Shown here one piece after another: positions 12,251 to 21,776 of a DNA stretch of 23,545 bases. Both the position numbers and the translations under genes were made by a program. Each line of letters opens with the position of its first letter. The first letter of the stretch is position 1. The notes under the pieces were generated by a model. The model was not told the origin of the DNA, ran no database searches, and worked only from the letters and a program-made list of their open reading frames with translations. Origin of the DNA: Haplomitrium mnioides (taxonomy: Eukaryota > Marchantiophyta > Haplomitriopsida > Calobryales); contig JBNGIS010039261.1 in the NCBI GenBank assembly GCA_049999725.1, positions 1 to 23,545 of the forward strand. The letters are read 5' to 3'.

Positions 12251-13024
12251 CCTTCGAGTTTTAGATAGTCTCGGGTGTAATGTCCGAGTCTTAGATAGTC
12301 TCATGTGAAACCTCCGAGTCTTAGATAGTCTCAATAACCTCTGAGTCTTAGATAGTCTCATGTGTAACCTCTGAGTCTTAGATAGTCTTAGGTGTAATGG
12401 GCTTGGCTTGGCCCCCAACAATAGGTTAGTTTTATTTGTTTTCTCTATCCCCAACATTTCCTCTATTGTCCCCTAGACGGACCTAGTCTAGGGCTCCTCT
12501 TTGGCTATAAAAGAAATTTCCTTGTGGGCACAGTGTCCTCCGAGTCTTAGATAGTCTCAGAAGTAACCTCCGAGTCTTAGATAGTCTCATGTGTAACCTC
12601 CAAGTCTTAGATAGTTTCAGGTGTAATGGGCTTGGCTTGCCCCTTAACAATAGTTTAGTTTTATTTATTTTCTCTATCCCCAACATCTCCTCTATCGTCC
12701 CCTAGACAGACCTAGTCTAGGGGTCTTCTCTCGGTATAAAACAAAATTTCGTTGTGGGCACATTGTCCTCTGAGTCTTAGATAGCTAAAGAAATTTCCTT
12801 GTGGGCACACTGTCCTCCGAGTCTTAGATAGTCTCAGTAACCTCCGAGTCTTAAATAGTTTCATGTGTAACCTCCTAGTCTTAGAGAGTCTCCCGTGTAA
12901 TGGGCTTGGCTTGGCCCCCAATACTAGGTTAGTTTTATTTATTTTCTCGATCACCAACATTTCCTCTATCGTCCTTTAGACGGACCTAATCTAGGGCTCC
13001 TCTTTGGCTATAAAAGAAATTTCC

Positions 13025-13490
13025 TTGTGAGCACACTGTCATCCGAGTCTAAGATAGTCTGAGGTGTAACTTCCGAGTCTTAGATAGGCTCAGTAACCTC
13101 CGAGTCTTAGATAGTCTCATGTGCAACCTCCAAGTCTTTGATAGTCTCAGGTGTAATGGGCTTGGCTTGGCCCCCAACAATAGGTTAGTTTTATTTATTT
13201 TCTCTATCCCAACCATTTCCTCTATCGTCCCCTAGACGAACCTAATCTAGGGCTCCTCTTTGGCTATAAAAGAAATTTCCTTGTGGGCACACTGTTCTAC
13301 GAGTCTTAGACAGTCCAAGGTGTAACCTCTGAGTCTTAGATAGTCTCAATAACCTCCGAGTCTTAGATAGTCTCATGAGCAACCTCCGAGTCTTAGATAC
13401 TCTCAAGTGTAATGGGCTTGGCTTGGCCCCCAACAATAGGTAAGTTTTATTTATTTTCTCCACCCCCAACATTTCCTCTATCGTCCCTTA
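13025..13490. repeat. Duplicated two-monomer segment, copy 2 (offset 1,698 bp)
   Basis: Partner of 11,327-11,790, with the same diagnostic variants in the same order. Differences are substitutions such as CATGAGCAACC for CATGTGCAACC and GACAGTCC for GATAGTCC. Whether the duplicated unit is longer than these two monomers needs an alignment. Confidence 0.75.
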
Positions 13491-14298
13491 GACGGACCTA
13501 GTCTAGGGCTCCTCTTTGGCTATAAAAGAAATTTCCTTGTGAGCACACAATCCTCCGAATCATTGATAGTCTCAAGTGTAACCTCCGAGGCTTAGATAGT
13601 CTCAGTAACCTCCAAGTCTTAGATAGTCTCATGTGTAACCTCCGAGAGTTAGATAGTCTCAGGTGTAATGGGCTTGACTTGGCCCCCAACAATAGGTTAG
13701 CTTTATTTATTTTATCTATCCCCAACAGTTCCTGTTTCGTCCCTTAGACGGACCTAGTCTAGGGCTCCTCTTTGGCTAAAAAGGAAATTTCCTTGTGGGC
13801 ACACTGTCCTCCGAGTCTTAGATAGTCTCACGTGTATCCTTCGAGTTTAAGATAGTCTCAGTAACCTCCGAGTCTTAAATAGTCTCATGTGTAACCTCCG
13901 AGTCTTAGATAGTCTCATGTGTAATGGGCTTGGCTTGGCCCCCAACAATAGGTTAGCTTTATTTATTTTCTCTATCCCCAACATTTCCTCTATCGCCCCT
14001 AGACGGACTTAGTCTAGGGCTCCTCTTTGGCTATAAAAGAAATTCCCTTGTGGGCACACTGTCCTCCGAGTCTTTGATAGCCAAAGAAATTTCCTTGTGG
14101 GCACACAGTCCTCCGAGTCTTCGATAGTCGCAGGTGTAACCTCCGAGTCTTACATAGTCTTAGTAACCTTGAGGTCTTAGACAGTCTCATGTGTAACCTC
14201 CGAGTTTTAGATAGTCTCATGTGTAATGGGCTTGGCTTGGCCCCCAACAATAGGTTAGTTTTATTTATTTTCTCTATCCCCAACATTTCCTCCATCGT

Positions 14299-15861
14299 CC
14301 CCTAGACGGAACTAGTCTAGGGCTTCTCTCTGGCTATAAAAGAAATTTCCTTGTGGGCATACTGTCCTCCGAGTCCTAGATAGCCAAAGAAATTTCCTTG
14401 TAGGCACACTGCCCTCTGAGTCTTAGATAGTCTCAGGTGTAACCTCTGAGTCTTAGATAGTCTCAGTAACCTCTGAGACTTAGATAGTCTCATGTGGAAC
14501 CTCCGAGTCTTAGATAGTCTAAGGTGTAATGGGCTTGGCTTGGCCCCCAACAATAGGTAAGTTTTATTTATTTTCTCTATCCCCAACATTTCCTCTATCG
14601 TGCCGTAGACAGACCTAGTCTAGGGCTCCTCTTTGGCTATAAGAGAAATTTTCTTGTGGGCACACTGTCCTCCGAGTCTTAGATAGCCAACAGAATTTCC
14701 TTGAGGGCACACTGTCCTCTGAGTCTTAGCGTCTCAAGTGTAACCTCCGAGTCTTAGATAGTCTCAGTAACCTCCGTGTCTTATATAGTGTTATGTGTAA
14801 CCTCCAAGTCTTAGATAGTCTCAGGTGTAATGGGCTTGGCTTGGCCACCAACAATAGGTTTGTTTTATTTATTTTCTCTATCCCCAACATTTCCTCTATT
14901 GTCCCCTAGACGGACCTAGTCTAGGGCTTCTCTTTGGCTATAAAAGAAATTTCTTTGTGGGCAAACTGTCCTCCGAGTCCTAGATATCCAAAGAATTTTC
15001 CTTGTGGGCACAGTGTCCTCCGAGTCTTAGATAGTCTCAGGTGTAACCTCCGAGTCTTAGATAGTCTCATGTAAAACCTCTGAGTCTTAGATAGTCTCAT
15101 GTGTAATGGGTTTGGCTTGGCCCCCAACAATAGGTTAGTTTTATTTATTTTCTCTATCCCCAACATTTCCTCTATCGCACCCTAGACGGACCTAGTCTAG
15201 GGCTCCTCTTTGGCTATTCAAGAAATTTCCTTGTGGGCAGACTGTCCTATAAGCCCTAGATAATCTCAGAAGTAACCTCCGAGTCTTAAATAGTCTCAGN
15301 NNNNNNNNNNNNNNNNNNNNNNNNNNNNNNNNNNNNNNNNNNNNNNNNNNNNNNNNNNNNNNNNNNNNNNNNNNNNNNNNNNNNNNNNNNNNNNNNNNNC
15401 CCCTGAGTTTTAGATAGTCTCATGTGAAACCTCCGAGTCTTAGATAGTCTCAGGTGTAATGGGCTTGGCTTGGCTCCCAACAATAGGTTAGTTTTATTTA
15501 TTTTCTCTATCCTCAACATTTCCTCTATCGTCCCCTAGACGGACCTAGATTAGGGCTCCTCTTTGGCTATAAAACAAATTTCGTTGTGGGCACACTGTCC
15601 TCCGAGTCTTAGATAGCCAAAGAAATTTCCTTGTGGGCATAGTGTTTTATGAGTTTTAGATAGTCTCGGGTGTAACCTCCGAGTCTTGGATAGTCTCAGT
15701 AACCTCCGAGTCTTAGATAGCCTCAGTAACCCGTGAGTCTTAGATAGTCTCATGTGAAACCTCCGAGTGTTACATAGTCTCAAGTGTAATGGGCTTGGCT
15801 TGGCCCCCAACAATAGGTTAGTTTTATTTATTTTCTCTATCTCCAACATTTCCTCTATCGT
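14299..15861. repeat. Five-monomer higher-order unit, copy 1
   Basis: Copy 1 of a tandem duplication. Shared private variants with copy 2 include GTGCCGTAGACAG, CTATAAGAGAAATTTTC, CTTGAGGGCACAC, GGCTATTCAAG, GATAATCTCAGAAG, TATAAAACAAATTTCG and CATAGTGTTTT. The displayed length is 1,563 bp including a 100-N run. If the run stands for 3 bases, as copy 2 indicates, the length is 1,466 bp. Confidence 0.85.
15300..15399. other. Assembly gap, 100 N, probably only about 3 bases in reality
   Basis: The paralogous copy at 16815-16819 is continuous. The base before the gap aligns to 16815 and the base after it to 16819, leaving three bases (TAA). The missing stretch is thus either 3 bp or 3 bp plus whole repeat units. 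Confidence 0.9.
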
Positions 15862-17280
15862 CCCCTAGACGGACCTAGTCTAGGGCTTCTCTCTGGCTAT
15901 AAAAGAAATTTCCTTGTGGGCACACTGCCCTCTGAGTCTTAGATAGTCTCATGTGTAACCTCTGAGTCTTAGATAGTCTGAGTAACTTCTGAGACTTAGA
16001 TAGTCTCATGTGGAACCTCCAAGTCTTAGATAGTCTAAGGTGTAATGGGCTTGGCTTGGCCCCCAACAATAGGTAAGTTTTATTTATTTTCTCTATCCCC
16101 AACATTTCCTCTATCGTGCCGTAAACAGACCTAGTCTAGGGCTCCTCTTTGGCTATAAGAGAAATTTTCTTGTGGGCACACTGTTCTCCGAGTCTTAGAT
16201 AGTCAACAAAATTTCCTTGAGGGCACACTGTCCTCTGAGTCTTAGCATCTCAAGTGTAACCTCCGAGTGTTAGATAGTCTCAGTAACCTCCGTGTCTTAA
16301 ATAGTGTTATGTGTAACCTCCGAGTCTTAGATAGTCTCAGGTGTAATGGGCTTGGATTGGCCACCAACAATAGGTTTGTTTTATTTATTTTCTCTATCCC
16401 CAACATTTCCTCCATCGTCCCCTAGACGGACCCAGTCTAGGGCTTCTCTTTGGCTATAAAAGAAATTTCTTTGTGGGCAAACTGTCCTCCGAGTCCTAAA
16501 TATCCAAAGAATTTTCCTTGTGGGCACACTGTCCTCCGAGTCTTAGATAGTCTCAGGTGTAACTTCCGAGTCTTAGATAGTCTCATGTAAAACCTCTGAG
16601 TCTTAGATAGTCTCAGGTGTAATGGGTTTGGCTTGGCCCCCAACAATAGGTTAGTTTTATTTATTTTCTCTATCCCCAACATTTCCTCTATCGCACCCAA
16701 GACGGACCTAATCTAGGGCTCCTCATTGGCTATTCAAGAAATTTCCTTGTTGGCAGACTATCCTATGAGTCCTAGATAATCTCAGAAGTAACCTCCAAGT
16801 CTTAAATAGTCTCAGTAACCCCTGAGTTTTAGATAGTCTCATGTGTAACCTCCGAGTCTTAGATAGTCTCAGATGTAATGGGCTTGGCTTGGCCCCCAAC
16901 AATAGCTTAGTTTTATTTATTTTCTCTATCCTCAACATTTCCTCTATCGTCCCCTAGACGAACCTAGTCTAGGGCTCCTCTTTGGCTATAAAACAAATTT
17001 CGTTGTGGGCACACTGTCCTCCGAGTCTTAGATAGCCAAAGAAATTTCCTTGTGGGCATAGTGTTTTCTAAGTATTAGATAGTCTCAGGTGTAACCTCCG
17101 AGTCTTGGATAGTCTCAGTAACCTCCGAGTCTTCTATAGCCTCAGTAACCCGTGAGTATTAGATAGTCTCATGTGAAACCTCCAAGTCTTTGATAGTCTC
17201 AGGTGTAATGGGCTTGGCTTGGCCCTCAACAATAGGTTAGTTTTATTTATTTTCTCTATCCCCAACATTTCCTCTATCGT
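15862..17280. repeat. Five-monomer higher-order unit, copy 2 (lost one 47-bp module)
   Basis: Colinear with the preceding copy at offsets of 1563, then 1516, then 1419 bp. The first change is loss of exactly one 47-bp module near 15918; the second is the N run in copy 1. Length 1,419 + 47 = 1,466 bp equals copy 1 after gap correction, so the arithmetic closes. The two copies differ by scattered substitutions (for example CCTCTTTGG versus CCTCATTGG), so the duplication is recent relative to the array but not the newest event. Confidence 0.85.
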
Positions 17281-17840
17281 CCCCTAGACGAACCTAGTCT
17301 AGGGCTCCTCTTTGGCTATAAAAGAAATTTCCTTGTGGCCACACTGTCCTCAAAGTCTAAGATAGTCTCAAAAGTAACCTCCGAGTCTTAGATAGTCTCA
17401 GTAACCATGGACTATTAGATAGTCTCATGTGTAACCTCCGAGTCTTAGATAGTCACAGGTGTAATGGACTTCGGTTGGCCCTTAACAATAGGTTAGTTTT
17501 ATTAATTTTCTCTATCCTCAACATTTCCTCTATCGTCCCGTAGATGGACCTAGTGTAGGGCTCCTTTTTGGCTATAAAAGAAATTTCCTTGTGGGCACAC
17601 TGTCTTCCAAGTCATAGATAGCCAAAGAAATTTTCTTGTGGGCACACTGTCCTCCGAGTCTTAGATAGTCTCAGGTGTAACCTCTGAGTCTTAGATAGTC
17701 TCAGTAACCTCCGAGTCTTAGATAGTCTCATGTATAACCTCCGAGTCTTAGATAGTCTCAAGTGTAATGGGCTTGGCTTGGCCCCCAACAATAGGTTAGT
17801 TTTATTTATTTTCTCTATCCCCAACATTTCCTCTATTGCC

Positions 17841-17863
17841 CCCTAGACGGACCTAGTCTAGGG
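17841..17863. repeat. 23-bp dyad in each monomer core (exemplar): CCCTAGAC-N7-GTCTAGGG
   Basis: A perfect 8-bp inverted repeat with a 7-nt spacer (GGACCTA) occurs in the core and recurs at the same place in most monomers. Degenerate copies break one arm (for example near 3117, 6340 and 11790), with no obvious compensating change in the other arm. This argues for inheritance from the ancestral monomer and does not show selection for an RNA stem. It could bind a dimeric protein or form a cruciform; neither can be decided from sequence. Confidence 0.85.
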
Positions 17864-17875
17864 CTCCTCTTTGGC

Positions 17876-17883
17876 TATAAAAG
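17876..17883 (+). promoter_or_regulatory. TATAAAAG box in each monomer core (exemplar)
   Basis: The motif GGCTATAAAAG matches the TATA-box consensus and is present in most monomers, always 12 bp after the dyad and followed by GAAATTTCC. If used, initiation about 30 bp downstream would fall near CACACTGT, at the core/module junction, with transcription toward the right of the window. Only the motif is seen; promoter activity is speculation, since AT-rich plant DNA contains many such matches. The strand is opposite to the putative host gene. Confidence 0.4.
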
Positions 17884-17906
17884 AAATTTCCTTTTGGGCA
17901 CATTGT

Positions 17907-17953
17907 CCTCCGAGTCTAAGATAGCCAATGAAATTTGCTTGAGGGCACACTGT
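17907..17953 (+). repeat. 47-bp optional module (exemplar)
   Basis: The module consists of the 18-bp short-unit head CCTCCGAGTCTTAGATAG fused to a 29-bp tail like the end of the core (CCAAAGAAATTTCC through GGGCACACTGT). It accounts for the 256 versus 303 bp monomer classes. It appears once extra in many monomers, twice at 12157-12250, and three times at 7193-7333. One copy has been cleanly lost between two otherwise colinear 1.5-kb duplicates (14.3 kb and 15.9 kb). It behaves as a unit of gain and loss, as expected from unequal exchange or replication slippage. Being 47 bp, it shifts any reading frame by two. Confidence 0.9.
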
Positions 17954-18070
17954 CCTCCGAGTCTTAGATAGTCTCACGTGTAACCTCCGAGTCTTAGATA
18001 GTTTTAGTAACCTCCGAGTTTTAGATAGTCTCATGTGTAACCTCCGAGTCTTAGATAGTCTCAAGTGTAA
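17954..18070 (+). repeat. Short-unit block: four nested tandem subrepeats of 30/27/30/30 bp (exemplar)
   Basis: Every short unit starts with CCTCCGAGTCTTAGATAG. The units differ in their tails: the first and fourth usually end TCTCAGGTGTAA, the second is 3 bp shorter (TCTCAGTAA), and the third usually has TCTCATGTGTAA. This order recurs in most monomers across the array, so the four-unit arrangement was already fixed in the ancestral monomer before amplification. Units are lost or gained in some monomers: about two remain near 10250-10310, and an extra 27-bp type sits near 3610, 6790 and 15720. All lengths are multiples of three, which is why minus-strand frames run through the block. Confidence 0.93.
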
Positions 18071-18439
18071 TGGGCTTGGCTTGGCCCCCAACAATAGGTT
18101 AGTTTTATTTATTTTCTCTATCCCCAACATTTCCTCTATCGTCCCCTAGACGGACCTATTCTAGGGCTCCTCTTTGGCTATAAAAGAAATTTCCTTGTAG
18201 GCACAATGTCCCCTGAGTCTTAAATAGCCAAATAAATTTCCTTGTGGGCACACTGTCCTCCGAGTCTGAGATAGTCTCATGTGTAACCTCCGAGTCTTAG
18301 ATAGTCTCAGTAGCCTCCGAGTCTTAAATAGTCTCATGTGTAGCCTCCGAGTCTTAGATAGTCTCAGGTGTAATAGGCTTGGCTTGGCCCCCAACAATAG
18401 GTTAGTTATATTTATTTCTCTATCCCCAACTTTCCCTCT

Positions 18440-18847
18440 CTCACCCCCTATACGGACCTAGTCTAGGTCTCCCTTTTGGCTATAAAAGAAATTTCCTTGT
18501 CGACACACTATCCTCAGAGTCTTAGATAGCCAAGGAAAATTCCTTGTGGGCACACAGTCCTCCGAGTCTAAGATAGTCTCAGGTGTAACCATCGAGTCTT
18601 AGATAGTCTCAGGTGTAATGGGCTTGGCTTGGCCCCCATCAATAGGTTAGTTTTATTTCTTATCTGTATCCCCAACATTTCCTCTATCATCCCCTAGAGG
18701 GGCCTAGTCTAGGACTCCTCTTTGGCAATAAAAGAAATTTCCTTGTGGGCACACTGTCCTCCGAGTCTTAGATAGTCTCAGGTGTAACCTCCGAGTCTTC
18801 GATAGTCTCATGTAAAACCTCAAAATCTTGGATAGTCTCAAGTGTAA
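18440..18847. repeat. Duplicated segment, copy 1 (offset about 1,851 bp)
   Basis: Shares CCCCCTATACGGACC, GTCTAGGTCTCCC, AACCATCGAGTC, CCCCCATCAATAGG, TTTGGCAATAAAAG and AAAACCTCAAAATCTTGG with 20,292-20,670. The offset is 1,851 bp at AACCATCGAGTC and 1,821 bp at CAAAATCTTGG, so this copy carries one extra 30-bp short unit near 18,780-18,810. It ends at a 10-N run. Confidence 0.75.
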
Positions 18848-18857
18848 NNNNNNNNNN
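18848..18857. other. 10-N run at a missing monomer core
   Basis: The short unit ends GTGTAA, then 10 Ns, then CCGAGTCTTAGATAGCC of a 47-bp module. A whole core (about 139 bp) expected between them is absent, so the N count does not reflect the missing length unless the monomer is truly deleted. Confidence 0.9.
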
Positions 18858-18937
18858 CCGAGTCTTAGATAGCCAAAGAAATTTCCTTGTGGGCACACTG
18901 TCCTCCGAGTCTTAGATAGTTTAAGAAATTTCCTTGT

Positions 18938-19037
18938 NNNNNNNNNNNNNNNNNNNNNNNNNNNNNNNNNNNNNNNNNNNNNNNNNNNNNNNNNNNNNNN
19001 NNNNNNNNNNNNNNNNNNNNNNNNNNNNNNNNNNNNN
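18938..19037. other. Assembly gap, 100 N, flanked by identical 47-bp sequence
   Basis: 18891-18937 and 19038-19084 are identical, including the unusual GATAGTTTAAG variant. This is the pattern of two contig ends that overlap but were not merged. Confidence 0.92.
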
Positions 19038-19330
19038 GGGCACACTGTCCTCCGAGTCTTAGATAGTTTAAGAAATTTCCTTGTGGGCACACTGTCCTCC
19101 GAGTCTTAGATAGTCTCAGGTGTAACCTCCGAGTCATAGATAGTCTCAGTAACCTCCGAGTCTTAGAGAGTCTTATGTGTAACCTCCAAGTCTTAGATAG
19201 TCTCAGGTGTAATGGGCTTGGCTTGGCCCCCAACAATAGGTTAGTTTTATTTATTTTCTCTATCCCCAACATTTCCTCTATCGTCCCCTAGACGGACCTA
19301 GTCTAGGGCTGCTCTTTGGCTATAAAAGAA

Positions 19331-19430
19331 NNNNNNNNNNNNNNNNNNNNNNNNNNNNNNNNNNNNNNNNNNNNNNNNNNNNNNNNNNNNNNNNNNNNNN
19401 NNNNNNNNNNNNNNNNNNNNNNNNNNNNNN
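19331..19430. other. Assembly gap, 100 N
   Basis: The gap starts right after CTATAAAAGAA of a core and resumes in GATAGTCTGAGG of a short unit. At least part of the core end and the short-unit block is missing. Confidence 0.97.
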
Positions 19431-19825
19431 GATAGTCTGAGGTGTAATGGGCTTGGCTTGGCCCCCAACAATAGGTTAGTTTTATTTGTTTTCTCTATCC
19501 ACAACATTTCCTCTATGGTCTCTTAGACGGACCCTGTCTAGGGCTCCTCTTTGGCTATAAAACAAATTTCCTTGTGGGCACATTGTCCTCTGAGTCATAG
19601 ATAGCCAAAGAAATTTCCATGTGGGCACACAGTCCTCTGAGTCCTAGATAGTCTCAGGTGTAACCTCCGAGTCTTACACCGTCTCAATAACCTCCGAGAC
19701 TTAGATAGTCTCATGTGTAACCTCCAAGTCTTAGATAGTGTTATGTGTAATGGGCTTGGCTTGGTCCCCAACAATAGGTTAGTTTAATTTATTTTCTCGA
19801 TCCCCAACATTTTCTCTCTCACCCC

Positions 19826-19919
19826 ATATACAGACCTAGTCTAGATAGTCTCAGGTGTAACCTCCGAGTTATAGATAGTCTCATGTGTAACCTCCGAGTC
19901 TTAGATAGTCTCAGGTGTA
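19826..19919. repeat. Truncated monomer lacking TATA box and core end
   Basis: The landmarks at 19749 and 19920 are only 171 bp apart. After ACAGACCTAGTCTAG the sequence jumps directly into ATAGTCTCAGGTGTAACC, skipping the TATAAAAG box, the core end and the first short-unit head. TAG is present at both deletion edges in intact monomers, so a short-homology deletion explains it. Confidence 0.8.
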
Positions 19920-20291
19920 ATGGGCATGGCTTGGCCCCCAACAATAGGTTTGTTTTATTTGTTTTCTCTATCCCCAACATTTCCTCTATCATCCCCTAGA
20001 CGGACCTAGTCTAGGGCTCCTCTTTGGCTATAAAAGAAATTTCCTTGTGGGCACACTAGCGTTCGAGTCTTAGATAGCCAAGGAAATTTCCTTGTGGGCA
20101 CACTGTCCTCCGAGTCTTAGATAATCTCAAGTGTAACCTCCGAGTCTTAGATAGTCTCAGTAACCTCTGAGTCTTAGATAGTCTCATGTGTAACCTCTGA
20201 GTCTTAGAGAGTGTTATGTGTAATGGGCTTGGCTTGGTCCCCAACAATAGGTTAGTTTTATTTATTTTCTCGATCCCCAACTTTTCTTCTC

Positions 20292-20670
20292 TCACCCCCT
20301 ATACGGACCTAGTCTAGGTCTCCCATTTGGCTATAAAAGAAATTTCCTTGTGGGCACACTATCCTCCGAGTCTTAGATAGCCAAAAAAAATTCATTGTGG
20401 GAACACAGTCCTCCGAGTCTAAGATAGTCTCAGGTGTAACCATCGAGTCTTAGATAGTCTGAGGTGTAATGGGCTTGGCTTTGCCCCCATCAATAGGTTA
20501 GTTTTATTTATTATCTATATCCCCAACATTTCCTCTATCGTCCCCTAGACGGACCTAGTCTAGAGCTCCTCTTTGGCAATAAAAGGAATTTCCTTGTGGG
20601 CACACTGTCCTCCGAGTCTTAGATAGTCTAATGTAAAACCTCAAAATCTTGGATAGTCTCAGGTGTAATA
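20292..20670. repeat. Duplicated segment, copy 2 (offset about 1,851 bp)
   Basis: Partner of 18,440-18,847. Here the sequence continues past the point where the first copy runs into Ns, giving GTGTAATAGGCTTGG and a normal core, so it predicts what the 10-N run replaces. Confidence 0.75.
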
Positions 20671-21381
20671 GGCTTGGCTTGGCCCCCAACAATAGGTTAG
20701 TTTTATTTATTTTCTCTATCCCCAACATTTCCTCTATCGTTCCCTAGACGGACCTAGTCTAGGGCTCCTCTTTGGCTATAAAAGAAATTTCCTTGTGGGC
20801 ACACTGTCCTCTGAGTGTTAGATAGTCTCAGGTGTAACCTCCGAGTCATAGATAGTCTCAGTAACCTCCGAGTCTTAGATAGTCTCATGTGTAACGTCCG
20901 AGTCTTAGATAATCTCAGGTGTAATGGGCTTGGCTTGGCCCCCAACAATAGGTTAGTTTTATTTATTTTCTCTATCCCCAAAATTTCCCGTATTGTCCCC
21001 TAGACGGACCTAGTCTAGGGCTGCTCTTTGGCTATAAAAGAAATTTCCTTGTAGGCACACTATCCTTCGAGTCTTAGAGAGTCTCAGGTGTAACCTCAGA
21101 GTCTTACATAGTCTCAGTAACCTCCGAGTCTTAGATAGTCTCATGTGTAACCTCTGATTCTTAGATAGTCTTAGGTGTAATGGGCTTGGCTTGGCCTCCA
21201 ACAATAGGTTAGTTTTTTTATTTTCTCCATCCCCAACATTTTCTCTATCGTCCCCTAGACGGACCTTGTCTAGGGCTCCTCTTTGGCTATAAAAGAAATT
21301 TCCTTGTGGGCACACTGTCCTTCAAGTCTTAGATAGCCAAGGAATTTTCCTTGTGGGCACACTATCCTCCGAGTCTTAGAT

Positions 21382-21385
21382 AGTC
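21382..21385. repeat. Target site duplication AGTC, left copy
   Basis: Matches AGTC at 22472-22475, directly abutting the LTR ends. The duplicated bases belong to the short-unit consensus GATAGTCTCAGG. Confidence 0.8.
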
Positions 21386-21483
21386 TGTGAAGCTAGAGGC
21401 TTCGCCGGTTTCTCCTCATGTGACTTTGATGTTGAGTGCACATTGAATATGAGAGGTGGGTTGAAGTGTGGCTGCAATCATCA

Positions 21484-21583
21484 NNNNNNNNNNNNNNNNN
21501 NNNNNNNNNNNNNNNNNNNNNNNNNNNNNNNNNNNNNNNNNNNNNNNNNNNNNNNNNNNNNNNNNNNNNNNNNNNNNNNNNNN
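21484..21583. other. Assembly gap, 100 N, inside the LTR
   Basis: 100 Ns lie in the presumed R/U5 part of the LTR, so its true length is unknown. Open frames crossing it are not meaningful. Confidence 0.97.
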
Positions 21584-21700
21584 CCAAGAGCTCCTCCAAG
21601 CGCTTCTCCAAAGGTCTCTCACAACTCTCAAATCTAAAATCTCCAAATGAAAACCAAGTCCCAACTCAAGCTCAACCCCCTCTCCTCTCTTCTCCTCCTC

Positions 21701-21708
21701 CTTATATA
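21701..21708 (-). promoter_or_regulatory. LTR TATA box (TATATAAG)
   Basis: Read on the minus strand, ACTAGTATATAAGGAGGAGG is a strong plant TATA context followed by a GA-rich stretch typical of an LTR transcript leader. It sits about 760 bp from the U3 end of the LTR, suitable for the U3/R junction. Confidence 0.6.
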
Positions 21709-21747
21709 CTAGTCTAGATAATTACTAGGAGTAAAACTAAATATTCT

Positions 21748-21776
21748 ATCACCATAGGTAAAGAATCTATGGTGAT
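21748..21776. repeat. Perfect 10-bp hairpin in LTR
   Basis: ATCACCATAG (21748-21757) and CTATGGTGAT (21767-21776) are perfect inverted repeats with a 9-nt spacer, located between the TATA box and the heat-shock-like cluster. The function is unknown. Confidence 0.85.

Larger units (their letters stand above)
17768..18070 (+). repeat. Reference 303-bp monomer (139 core + 47 module + 117 short-unit block)
   Basis: This is a clean example for reading the array. The core is 17768-17906. In order it has GGGCTTGGCTTGGCCC, an AT-rich TTTTATTTATTTTCTC tract, ATTTCCTCTAT, the 23-bp dyad at 17841-17863, TATAAAAG at 17876-17883 and GAAATTTCC leading to the end. The 47-bp module is 17907-17953. The block of four short units (30, 27, 30, 30 bp) is 17954-18070 and ends exactly where the next GGGCTTGG landmark begins. 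The component lengths sum to 303. Choosing the landmark as monomer start is arbitrary because the array is circularly permutable. Confidence 0.93.
93..21385. repeat. Main satellite array, about 75 monomers of 256/303-bp type
   Basis: A tandem array fills this interval head to tail in one orientation. I counted about 75 occurrences of the GGGCTTGGCTTGGCC landmark by eye. The basic monomer is 256 bp: a 139-bp core followed by four short units of 30, 27, 30 and 30 bp. Many monomers are 303 bp because they carry an additional 47-bp module; others gain or lose 30- and 27-bp units (for example about 190 bp between landmarks at 10119 and 10309). Monomers are clearly homologous but diverged, with point changes and small indels, so this is an ageing and locally re-amplified array. 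Local higher-order periods are listed separately. Six N runs interrupt it. The family is unidentified. No internal gene is supported. Confidence 0.97.

Noticed and set aside
17841-17863. Dyad as a rho-independent terminator
   Set aside because: No T tract follows either arm, and the context is a eukaryotic satellite.
261-21315. Dozens of minus-strand ORFs of about 60-130 aa along the array as real genes
   Set aside because: They are the same satellite frame repeated. C-terminal frames change with each 47-bp module, several run through Ns, and many monomers have frame breaks. There is no distinct domain and no single-copy character.
93-21385. CRISPR array, because an 18-bp sequence recurs every 27-30 bp
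   Set aside because: The sequences between repeats are themselves repeated and only 9-12 bp long, the whole pattern is nested in a 256-bp monomer, and there are no cas genes. It is a nested satellite.
93-21385. rDNA intergenic spacer or tRNA/5S cluster as the identity of the array
   Set aside because: TATA boxes and nested subrepeats resemble a spacer, but I find no rRNA, 5S or tRNA sequence or internal promoter boxes anywhere in the window.
21393-21717. Several overlapping ORFs on both strands within the LTR
   Set aside because: All of them span the 100-N run, so the continuous frame is an artefact.
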